From Urophycis tenuis (Eukaryota; Chordata; Actinopteri; Gadiformes; Phycidae), in the NCBI GenBank assembly GCA_036785325.1, contig JAXIVH010000016.1, positions 2,372,047-2,436,046 on the forward strand: a stretch of DNA of 64,000 bases. Reading direction: 5' to 3'. Position numbers and translations under genes: made by a program. This document shows positions 53,146-62,391 of the stretch, piece after piece (the first letter of the stretch is position 1; every line of letters begins with the position of its first letter). Below the pieces are notes generated by a model that saw only the letters and a list, made by a program, of their open reading frames with translations, had not been told where the DNA came from and made no database searches.

Positions 53146-56100
53146 GGTCCCCCCTTTATTTTCTATTTATTTATTTTTTTTATTCTTCTGTCTTTTTATC
53201 TTTTTATCCGTGTCTTGTTCCGTGATTTTGTTTTTATTTTATGCATTTTTACTGTGAAGCACTTTGGTGCGGCTCAGCCGTCTGTAAATTGTGCTATAGA
53301 AATAAACTTTGACTTGACTTGACTTGATGTGTCCCATCGATGGCTCCCACAACGTTGGGGAACCTTGTGATGTTGTAAAACCCCCTTTTGAGACGGGATA
53401 ACTCTGCAGGTTCTGTAGGAAATTGGGGAAGCCTCTCTGAGAGTGCCCCTGACACTCTGTACACCACCCGGGAGACAGACGCTTTACTAAGGCCCACTGT
53501 GTCTCCAACAATATTCAAAAAACTGCCTGTAGCATAGAATCTTAGTGCGGTGCAAACCTGCAGCAGAGCTGGAATTCTATGGCTTCTTGCTGTTGTAGGC
53601 CCTAGCACTTCTCCCAATTCATCCGTTAGCCTAAGAATGGCGTCTCGAGTTAATCTAAACCTAGAAATTATCTCGTCAACGTTATAAACCTCCAGTGGGT
53701 TATTCCGGTCCCTGAAAACTCTTTCCCGTCTCACTGCTCTTTTCATCAATACAGCAAACCACACATTTTGCGCCATTTCTCCCTTGTTGATATTTTGTCT
53801 GTTGTCTGTTGTTCTGTTATTACCATGGTGATACAGCCCTTAGACCTATGTTAGACTGGGGGAGGGTGTCTTACTTTTTAAGTCTAATATTAGACTTAAA
53901 AAATAAGTCTTAACTTTTATGAAACTGTCTTACTTGCATTAGACTGGTCTATAAAGAAACTTAAGACCAATCTTAACCAATAGACCAGTCTAATCTACTT
54001 TAGTGAAACAGGCCCCAGGAGGTGGATAAAACGTGCACGTGTCAGATGGATGGAGCAGACCAATTGGCCCACTTTACATGCAAAATTAGGAAGTTCAACA
54101 AAGTACTAGAAAGACAAATTGCAAATAGCATGCTCATGAATACTAAAGATGCCCTTTCAGATGACAATGCCAGTTTTGACAGCGTAGAGCAGTTGTTTAG
54201 TCATTTAAATGTAAATCAAAAGAGATTTGAGAGGGCATACAATGTGTGCCAAGAAGACGCACATTGTTTTAAGGAGGCAAGCTAATGAGGTGTAGATTAA
54301 TCAATAGAGTAAACCACTTTTAAAATGTTGGAATGCAAATATTGATATCCAATATGTTGTTGACGCCTATGCTTGTGTAGTGTACATCATTTCCAACATT
54401 TCAAAAGCAGAGCGCGAGATGGGACTATTATTAGCAAATGCACAGAGAGAAGTAGCTAAGGACAAAGGTAGCAGTGCTAAAGACGCACTTAAAAAAAATA
54501 GGAAGTGTGTATATCATATAGCATGCATCTGAAGGAGTGTTCTAGGAAAGTGGTTTGTGTTCCAGTCGGAGAAAATAATGTTAAAATGAGTTTGCCTTTA
54601 TCTGTGTTAAAACAAAAGGCATCATCAGATGGTCTTACCACAGAAGATATGTGGATGACTAGTTCTGTTGACAGATATAAGAATAGGCCAAAAGATAATA
54701 CTTTTAACGATATGTGTCTGGCAACTTTTGCTTCTGAGTACCGTGTTTTGAGCAAATCTGAGATCTCTGTCAACAGGGTAGAACTACAAAACTGTGGCTT
54801 CATTTAGAAAAGAACACGTTCTGAAGCTGCGGTTGTTCGTTATGTGCGCTTTTCAGAAACCAAGAATCCAGAGTTGTTTCATCAGAGTATTATGCAGCTG
54901 TTTTTGCCATATGGCACAGACATGCACCTGAAACCACCGGGTTACCAAACATTTGAACAGTTCTATAGTCATGGCCATGTGGGATTAAATGATGGACTGC
55001 ATTCAGTTAAGTCAATTGTTGATATAAATCGCAGCAAATTTGAAATGATTGGCGATGAGCTGGATGATATCCAGAATTCGGTGGACCCTGATGCAGGTCT
55101 GGAAGACGCCTGGTGTAAGCTCTGCCCAGAGCAAGAACTGGAGCATCTGCAGTGTTTGGACGAACGTAACCACAATGAACAACCTTCAGATGATCCTGTA
55201 GAAGGTATTCCGGATTTAGCCATTAGCAATAGACAAGTTTCTCATTTAGAGCAAAGACAGAATGTCCTGTGCAGCAGTGATGGCTTGGCCTTAATTAGAT
55301 CCCTGAATGACACACAGCTGTCTATTTTTTACAAAATTAGACAGTAAGGTAAATGGTGAGAAAATAGCTCCGTTGTGCGTTTTGGTCACAGGTGGTGCAG
55401 GGACAGGTAAAAGCAACTTAATAAAGGCTATCCAGTATGAGGCAATGAGGTTGTTGTCAAGAGGGTGTCGCAAATCGGACGACATTTGTGTTTTGCTAAC
55501 TGCTCCTACAGGGATAGCTGCACACAATTTACGTGCAGGTACTATTCACAGTTCATTTAGCATTGCTAAAGATGCCTTACACACCACTGGGTGAGGAAAA
55601 GCTCAATTCTTTGCGTTCTAAATATAGTAACTTGCAGATTGTGATAATTGATGAAATCTCCATGGTTGATAATAAACTATTGGCCTATGTCCATGGATGT
55701 TTAAGACAAATTAAACAGTGTGGTAGCTATTCCCCATTTGGAAATGTTAGCATAATCGCAGTTGGACATTTTTATCAGTTGCCTCCAGTGAGAGGGAAGC
55801 CGTTGTACTTGGAGGATCTTAGTGTTGGCTTGTGGACACAGTTTGAGGTTGCTGAACTAAAAGCTGTTGTCTTTGCAGAGTTGTTGAACAGGGTGAGATG
55901 TCGCCCTAAAGGGAACCCCATGCTGGATTTGGATGTACAATTGTTAAAGAATTGTGAAACTGGCGAACACAGCTCAGAGTTGCACATTTTTCCGACCAAT
56001 AGGCAAGTTAGTGACCAAGACCATAACGTGCAAGTTATTCAAGAGTTGTCCTGAATATGTTCAGATTGAGGCAAAGGATTTTGTAAACAGTAAAGACCAA

Positions 56101-56338
56101 TTTTTACTACTACGAAAAGTGCTGTACGTCGGTGACGGAGAGCCCTATACGTCGCCGGAGAGCCTGTCGGAGAGCCTCTCCATCGTCTCCGGCTGCACGA
56201 AATATTTTTTAAGTGTCCGTCACGCGGATTGGTCCTCTAAAAACATAATTTTCGGAATTGCTTTTCCGGTTTGACTACTATCACAACGTAAACACTGGCC
56301 GTGCCATTTTCAAAACACCGACTACGAGAACGAAGACG

Positions 56339-56996
56339 ATGACTCCGATTGAAGAACGCCTAGCCGAAGAAGTGAGGAAATACGAACACCTCTATTGTAC
56401 CTCCTTGAAAACATACAAGGTGTAATGGCAAATTCAATTTATTTGTCTTAACCATTGAGACGCCCAACCTTTTCCTCTTCCTCAATTTAATTGTTTTGAC
56501 CATTGAGACACCCAACATTTCCCCTTCCTAATCAAATTGTTTTGTGTGATGTCTAGACTTAACTTTGCACCTAAATGCAAAGTCAGGATATGCAGGATAT
56601 GAAGGAAATGAAGGACACCCTAGATGTAAAGCACATCCTCAGGGGGCCGGCTCCTGCAGCAGACAAAGGGTGTGAAAACCCTCCCTGCATGGGGGACCGG
56701 CTCCTGCAGCAGACAAATGGATGGAATGCATATTCTAGGGGGTGTTCCTCAGGTATAAATGTTTAGGTATCCCCATGCTCGGGGTCTTTCTTCATCTTTC
56801 ACCGCTCGCGTGTTGATTGACCTTTTCTTTGCAAAGAAAATAAAACCTTGTCGGCCGGCAGAAGTCTCTATTTCATTCTTCACCAGCAGCTGAGGAAATT
56901 TCCACGACAATTGACACGCAGATGTCGAGTAATTCTTGGTCGGAAATAGCCAAGGTAATGGGCATGTCCGTTCCTGTGTGCGTAGCGACCCCCTAC
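56339..56996 (+). pseudogene. MADF-domain exon split by a solo LTR
   Basis: From the ATG at 56339 the frame encodes the first two helices of a MADF domain (EEVRKYEHLYCTSLKTYK) and stops at the LTR. After 56912 the same domain continues in frame (DTQMSSNSWSEIAKVMG). The third helix is not found. MADF is a Myb-related DNA-binding fold. Confidence 0.7.
56421..56909 (+). mobile_element. Solo LTR of a retroelement (489 bp)
   Basis: It starts TGTAATGG and ends TTCCACGACA (TG...CA), contains a TATA-like GTATAAATG (about 56752) and AATAAA (about 56839), and has a repeated segment GGCTCCTGCAGCAGACAAA (two copies about 60 bp apart) as in LTR promoters. The MADF frame closes across it. The flanking bases (AAGG left, ATTG right) do not match well, so the short target duplication has decayed or the ends are off by a few bases. 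No internal retroviral genes are present. Confidence 0.65.
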
Positions 56997-57507
56997 TGAT
57001 CGGGTGGGAAATTGCATTACGTCTCCGGAACCACGACGGAGAACTATGAGGGCTCGAGGGGTCTCCGTGGTAATGGAGTCGGATTACGTATTACGGAGTT
57101 GTAGAAGTGTACTGCTGCCTTAAGACAACAGGAAAGCTTGTGTTGAGGGAAGGACATCATAGCAAAACGTACAACACATGTTTGGCTCAGACCCTACTTT
57201 TGGGAGTAGATACTCGTGTAAGGGGGTGTTCACACCAAGTGTTTTTTTTTTCTGCCGGCGCTTTTTACATTATATTCCTATGTAGCAGAGCGTTTTTGGA
57301 AAAAGCCCCCTGCGTTTTTTAAAACGCCTCAGCGTTTTTTTCTCCCGCACCGAGCGAAAAAAAAAAGTTGAAGAAACTTCAACTTTCAGGAAAAAAAACG
57401 GCCGACGTCAGGCGTTTTGTTTGACAATTGACCAATCACAAGCGTAACATTGACACTTGTCGTCACCAAGGAAACTCGTCTTTCAGCAACTGTCAAAACA
57501 AGAAAAG

Positions 57508-58511
57508 ATGACGGACAAATCCTACACGAAAGTGCCAGTGGAGCGACTGATCCTATTCGTAACTGAAAATGTTGAATTTTATGACATGGCAAACAGGCTC
57601 TACCACAACACCCACCACAAGGAGTCGATATGGAGGCAAATCGGGTTGTTACTCGAATGTCCATGTAAGTATAAAAAGTATTTTAAACTATTCCGGTTAG
57701 TAGCAATAGCTAACCTAGAGAGACGGTTGATACAGTGCACAGCAAGCTAAGCCGCAACATTGTAACCAAAAATGCTCGGCAACAGCGGAGCAGACCTAGA
57801 CCTAACTGTTGTTTACCTATCTACATAGGGGAGGCCTGTCGGGCTAAATGGAAATATTTAAGGGACACGTACAGGAGGTACAGAAAAGAGCAACACGAAA
57901 AAAAAAGTGGATCAGAGGGAGGCACTGGCAAACGTCTGTGAAAGTATATGGGGATCCTGTCCTTCTTGGAACCCCACGTCCAGGACAGAGAAACGTCCAG
58001 CAACTTCAGTGAAACGGCAGTGACAGCAGAGACTTTACTAAATTCAATATATGAGAGTGGAGGAGAAGGAACAGCAGGAGAGAGTGAGGTAATGATAAGT
58101 AGGTTAAATTAAGAGTCATTATGTCAAATGTAGCTCAAGCTGTAGGATTTTGCAGTAGGTGATTTAAGACAGTAGCCTGCTGTGATGCTATGACACTGAA
58201 GGGTTATATCTGTTAACAAGTCTCACCTGGTATGGTAATGGAATGAGCCGTAAAGGTTAATTTATTTAATGGTGTTTTCTGGTACCTGATAGGCTGCAAT
58301 GGATGACTCCATGTACATCAATGCCTCAAGTCCTAGGCGCAGACCTACACCACCACCACTACCACCACCATCACGAGGATCTACACGAGTCTCAGGGAGG
58401 AGGTCGCAGGAGAGCACTGTGACGCCTTACCAGCAACGGTTGCTGGAGGCTATTAACAGGGAGCAGGACGAGCATGAAATGTTTTTATTAAGTTTTGCCC
58501 CTGCACTGTGA
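57508..58511 (+). pseudogene. MADF-BESS DNA-binding partner of Harbinger
   Basis: Exons 57508-57664 (MADF helices: RLILFVTENVEFYD, ESIWRQIGLLLE), 57829-58088 (CRAKWKYLRDTYRRYRKEQ, FLEPHVQDRET) and 58293-58511 (Pro-rich linker, BESS-like DEHEMFLLSFAPAL at the C-terminus), all with good splice sites. One TGA in exon 2 near 57940, in a place where relatives have Trp, stops it early. MADF binds DNA and BESS mediates protein contact, so it would tether transposase to the element ends. Confidence 0.8.
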
Positions 58512-59225
58512 AGGCTTGAGCCTCGCAGACAGGCAATGGCAAGGGTGAGGATGCAAACCCCATTTTTTTTATATTGAATTTGGCGAATAATCATGTGCAA
58601 TATAACCAATTTTATACAATCAATAGTTACTGTTAATGAATGTAAATAGCTGTAAATAAATGAATTATATTAATAACATCCAAAGTTTTCTATTGTTTAC
58701 AAACAATAGTTACTGTTAATGAATGTAAAAAGCTTTTAAATAAATGAATTAAACACTAATATATGTATTTGCTTCATTTTGTACTAAAGATATAGATTTT
58801 TGACTACCTATTATGGTATCCATATGAATCACACCATTTCAAACATTTTGAGATTACCAACACTGTTTTATTATATCAATAACTGTCAATTGTAAGCATG
58901 ATGGGGTGTGGGGGCTGCGGCAAGGAATCGGAGGGTGGGCTTGTAGTCTTCAGGTGATCTTCCAGTGCAGTCAGAACCTCTGTAACCTGCAGAGACAAAC
59001 AACAAGAGGAAACATGAGGTATATTCAGATTTTTGCACCATGATGTCAGCATTATGTAGTATGCTCATGAATGCCGACTGGATAAATTGTCAAGCTGCAT
59101 TATTACAGAAAAAATACATTGTGAAATGTTTGTGTTAGTGTTAGATGGTGATGGAATTGAATAGCTTTAGTGGTTTTGGGTAGCTCTTAAAGGAGCTGTT
59201 GGTTTGCAGAAGCTGTTCGTGTGCT
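58512..59225. other. Spacer between the convergent Harbinger genes
   Basis: AT-rich, with one locally duplicated segment (AATAGTTACTGTTAATGAATG at about 58622 and 58706). AATAAA signals for both genes probably lie here. No other feature is seen. Confidence 0.6.
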
Positions 59226-60671
59226 TCAGCGATCCTGCCAGTGTACGCGCCCAGCTGGAGACATGAAATATGCAGCAAATTTCTCTCTCACAGCCACTGC
59301 ATCTCTGGTGGCATTGTTGGTTCCAAGCCGGGGTGCACTCTGAAGGCCTGAAGATGGTTCAGTTGATGCTCCATCAGGTAGGCCCGTGTTTCCATCCCAC
59401 CGCAAGAAGTTATGTAACATGCAGGTGGCCTTCACGATGTTCTCCGCTACCTCAGGAGACACACCCAGCACCCTCCGATACACCCTCCACTGTGATGCTA
59501 GTATGCCAAAGGCACACTCCACCATCCTACGCACGTGGGAAAGTCGAAAATTAAAAACTTTATTCTCCCCAGTGTTGTGGCCTGGGTAAGGGCGCATGAT
59601 GTTGTGGCGCAATGGGAATGCCTCATCTGCCAGGAACACATGTGGCATTGGCCCAAGATGTTCTGCGCCTGGGAGAGGGTTGTCTGCAGGAATCCCCAGG
59701 GTGTTCTGACGCAGGGCAGCACCAAAGGCTGAGGCCGATAGTGTGCCCCATTACTGTTCCTGCCATAGGCACCGATATCCACCACCCTAAAGCGGTACTT
59801 GGCATCAACCACTGCAAGCAGCACAATGGAAAATGTTCCTTTATAATTATAATAAAGAGAACCACTGGATGGAGGAGCTTCAATTACTACGTGTTTCCCA
59901 TCCATTGCACCAAGGCAGTTTGGGAAAGCTAGGTGGTTGAACTCCGCTGCAATCTTCCTCCATGCCGCTGCATCTGGCCTAGGCATGTAATCGGCCAGGA
60001 GAGCATTCCAAATTGCTGCACATACCTGGTTCACAATTCCAGCCAGTGCTGGCACCCACCCTGAAGCCGAAGGCAACAGACCTGAATGAGTCTCCTGTTG
60101 CCAAGTACCTGTACAGTAAAATCAATTGTTTAATTGTATGTAGCCTACTGGATCATGTATTCATATAAAAATTTCACTTACATTTTAAAGTCTAAATGCA
60201 TGACAATGTACCCAAATAATAGGGTAATTTAACTTTCATTTTGAATGCCTAGGCTGTGCACTTAGAAGTTAGACTGGGCTACTGTATAGTTTTGGGCAGC
60301 TTGTAAAAGGATACTGACTTCACTATAATCAAGGCATGGTAGGCTAGCAGCTAGACCAAAGATGGGAAGTTATTAACTCACCGTAGACAAATGCAGAGCC
60401 GTTCTTCTGGGCTAATTGCCTGCCTGTAGTTGGTGTCCAGCTTCGTAATGGATGGCGCAACGATCCGTAGCAGCTGTTCAAACTGACACTTGTTCAGCCT
60501 GAAGTATGCCGCAAATCGTGCATCATCAAAACGGAGCTCTTGAATTAAATTGTGGTAGGCACCTTGATGTTGCCTTCGTCGAGTGATGTTGTGCATCCAC
60601 AAACGTGCAGGTACACGATTCTCCTCGACTTCAGCTAGTGCCAACGCAAGTGCCAATCGTCTGTTTGACAT
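59226..60671 (-). pseudogene. HARBI1-like transposase with two small frameshifts
   Basis: Exon 1 60671-60382 (start MSNRRLALALALAEVEENR) and exon 2 60108-59226. Catalytic Asp regions are GAMDGKHVV and VVDIGAYGRNSNG; the Glu is in MVECAFGILASQW. The C-terminus ends GRVHWQDR. Exon 2 has a 2-base loss near 60055 (after GAST) and a 1-base loss in a G run near 59752 (after RNSNG). Otherwise the reading is well preserved, including LADEAFPLRHN and the C-terminal domain. So it lost activity recently. Confidence 0.88.
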
Positions 60672-61960
60672 TTTGTAACGACGATGTAGCCAAAGATCCT
60701 CAACCGTCTCTGATGTTGCTACTAGTAATGGTTGCTAAGCGATAAAAAAAAACGCTCTCGGCGTTTTTTTGAAGAAACGCTGCAAAAACACAAAAAACGC
60801 TCAGCTCAACTTTTCCCTATACAAAAAAACGCTTGGTGTGAACACCCCCTTATGCTGGTAAAAAATCTGGATGTGGAAGATAGTTTAGTGAACGGTGTGT
60901 GCGGCACAGTCACACGTAGTTTATCCAGATAATGATGACGAGTTCCCAAAAACGATTTATGTAAAGTTTGATGATGATCAAGTGGGAACAAAAAGGAGGA
61001 ATTGCTGTGCATTTGCCTCCGCGGTTAAAATGGGTTCCTCGGGCATTGAACCAGAAGAGGAAAGCTTGCCTGGGCTTGTACAGTCCATAAAATTTAAGGA
61101 CTTACTGTAGATAAAGCTGTGGTTTCACTGAAGAACATCTTTGCAGCTGGTCAAGCATATGTGGCTTTAAGTCGAGTTAGAAGTTTGTCCGGTTTAATTA
61201 TTCAGGACTTTCATGAAAAAGCCATTTATTGCAAAGAAAACATTGACACTGCAATTGCAACCATGCCTCCCTTCTTGGTCACAGATAATAAAGGTTGTAA
61301 TCCTAAGGCAACATCTTTTAATGTGTTTTTGATGATTGTGCAAAATTTGACTAAACATGTAACTGATTTCGTTCACAGCATCTGCAGCTTAACTGTATTG
61401 CTGTTACTGAAACATGGCTGCCTGCAGTTTCGTCATTGGAAACTGTAAAAATGGATGGTTATGCTTTTCAGTCATCCAAGGAGTTTGTCATACAATAGCA
61501 GCAACCCATTATTCAAAGAAATTCAAGACCAACAACATGGTGGAGTTGGCATTTATAGTGCAGACCATTTGGCATACAGTATTATCAAGGTACCAAATGT
61601 AAATTTAGAATGTTTGGTTTACCACTGCACTACACACAATATATTAATTGCTGTTATTTATCGACCACCATCTTACCCCATGACTTTGTTTAAAGAAAAC
61701 CTTGAGTGCTTAGTTGATTGGCTAATTGACCAAAGTACCACAATTGCGGTCATGGGAGATTTCAATGATAACATATTGAAATCATCAAGTATCAGCAAAT
61801 TAATGACAGACAAAGGCTTCATCCAAATAGTCAAACAGGTAACACCAGAAAAACACATTAATTTATCACGTGTATGTCAACACAACACATTATGATGTAC
61901 AGTCTGTTGTCTTGCCGACATATTTCAGTGACCATTGTCACAAGCCGGGCCACACGGCCA

Positions 61961-62059
61961 TGACAAAGGAAGGAGATGCCCACAGGATACAAAACTAAAC
62001 TACAATCAACAATCAACTGATCAACACAGGATACAATGACGAAATGTCAACTAAATGTT
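61961..62059. other. Junction of Helentron remnant and SINE-like repeat
   Basis: About 100 bases with no assignment; the Helentron endonuclease reading is lost by about 61930. Confidence 0.4.
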
Positions 62060-62391
62060 TATTAAAGGAAAAGTAACCTGTCGCCTCACAGCAAGAGGGT
62101 TCTGGGTTCGAATCCACCTGGGACCTTTCTGTGTGGAGATTGCATGTTCTCCCCGTGCTTGCGTGGGTTCTCTCCGGGTACTCCGGCTTCCTCCCACAGA
62201 CCAAAAACATGCAGGTTGGGGATTAGGTTAATTGGTGTCTCTAAATTGACCATAGGTGTGTATGTAAGTGTGAATGGTTGTTCGTCTCAATATGTTAGCC
62301 CTGTGATTGGCTGGCGACCTGTCCAGGGTGTACCCCGCCTCTCGCCCGTTGTAGCTGGGATTGGCTCCAGCCCCCCTGCGACCCTCTAGAG
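62060..62391 (+). mobile_element. tRNA-like SINE or LINE-tail repeat, widespread in fish
   Basis: A B-box-like GGTTCGAATCC near 62107 is followed by TGCATGTTCTCCCCGTGCTT, GTGGGTTCTCTCCGGGTACT, ACCAAAAACATGCAGGTTGG and CTGGGATTGGCTCCAGCCCC, a sequence I know as very common in teleost genomes. Its expected end (GGATAAGCGGTAGATG with ATGA repeats) is absent here because a hAT element interrupts it at CTCTAGAG; the reverse of that end is found at 50757. Confidence 0.75.

Larger units (their letters stand above)
43219..53326 (+). mobile_element. L2-clade LINE inserted in the Harbinger transposase
   Basis: The LINE runs from 43219 to a 3-prime end GTGCTATAGAAATAAACTTT with GACTTGACTTGACTTG tail at 53326. 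ATGTG occurs at 43214-43218 and 53327-53331 as the target duplication, and the transposase frame closes over it. It encodes an apurinic endonuclease and a reverse transcriptase of the L2/Maui type. Without the nested hAT (45697-52045 and one TSD) it is about 3.75 kb. The 5-prime 320 bases have no clear ORF1. The conserved tail shows 3-prime intactness. Confidence 0.88.
41987..53776 (-). pseudogene. HARBI1-like transposase, split by two nested insertions
   Basis: Read on minus: 53776-53327 (start MAQNVWFAVLMKRA, helix-turn-helix LSKASVSRVVYRV, first Asp in VVGAIDGTH), then 43218-42771 (VKIQAPSANGH, second Asp in WPGSVHDSRVL, Glu in NTIERAFGVLKRRF), a GT/AG intron, and 42659-42608 plus 42086-41987 (acidic stretch, then QMYVERIFNAQD and stop). 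The L2 insertion separates GTH from VKIQ and the MITE splits the last exon at VVHHN. Leaving the insertions out, the frame is open with all three catalytic residues, about 347 codons, the normal HARBI1 length. So the gene was apparently intact when first hit. Confidence 0.88.
40201..54018. mobile_element. PIF/Harbinger element, 13.8 kb with nested insertions
   Basis: Left end CTGGGGCCGGTTTCACTAAG and right end (reverse complement) CTGGGGCCTGTTTCACTAAA are matching terminal inverted repeats with GGGCC(G/T)GTTTCACTAA typical of Harbinger. Two genes face each other: a Myb-like gene on plus (40380-41490) and a HARBI1-like transposase on minus (53776-41987). Without the nested MITE (0.5 kb) and L2-plus-hAT (10.1 kb) the element would be about 3.2 kb, a normal size. 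The flanks differ (minisatellite on the left, Helentron on the right) and the 3-bp target duplication is not readable, so a rearrangement at one edge is possible. Confidence 0.85.
56105..57107. mobile_element. Small element with a MADF exon, inserted in the Helentron
   Basis: The Helentron reading is lost after about 56100 and returns at about 57107 (LKTTGKLVLRE). Between them a promoter-like GC-rich segment precedes an ATG at 56339 and a MADF-type DNA-binding exon (EERLAEEVRKYEHLY, then after the LTR WSEIAKVMGMS). MADF proteins are the partners of Harbinger transposases, so this is likely a non-autonomous Harbinger derivative. Its termini (GACGGAGAGCC-type motifs on both sides) are not clear enough to call a terminal repeat. 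Confidence 0.55.
57222..60849. mobile_element. Complete PIF/Harbinger element inserted in the Helentron
   Basis: Perfect terminal inverted repeats GGGGGTGTTCACACCAAG and CTTGGTGTGAACACCCCC, with TAA on the left and TTA on the right as the 3-bp target site (one mismatch). Additional GCGTTTTTT-type subterminal repeats occur at both ends. It has two convergent genes, MADF-BESS on plus (57508-58511) and transposase on minus (60671-59226). Both carry small disabling changes. The Helentron frame resumes directly after it. Confidence 0.92.
54022..61930 (+). pseudogene. Helentron PIF1-like helicase / endonuclease, fragmented
   Basis: Early fragments (54022-54285, 54360-54800, 54844-55347) correspond to the region before the helicase. 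The helicase has Walker A GGAGTGKS (about 55391), a PTGIAAHN motif, Walker B IIDEISMVD (about 55645) and GHFYQLPPV (about 55766), where the usual Asp of GDFYQLPPV is His. TYNTCLAQTLLLGVDTRV breaks at the Harbinger insertion and resumes with MLVKNLDVEDSLVNGVCGTV (60852), then motif VI QAYVALSRVRSLSGL (about 61150). The endonuclease follows (61395-61930): CIAVTETWLP-like, GGVGIYS, AVIYRPPSYP, VMGDFNDN and YFSDH near 61923. At least seven stops or shifts are present. Confidence 0.82.
54016..61960 (+). mobile_element. Decayed Helentron (Helitron with endonuclease), interrupted
   Basis: Coding fragments of one protein run 54016-56100, about 57107-57221 and 60850-61930, separated by two insertions (56105-57107 and 57222-60849). 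They contain a PIF1-type helicase and an AP-endonuclease, the combination found in Helentrons (Helitron2) of fish. The 5-prime part with the rolling-circle replication initiator is missing; it is cut off at the Harbinger element's right end. No terminal hairpin could be identified. Confidence 0.82.
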
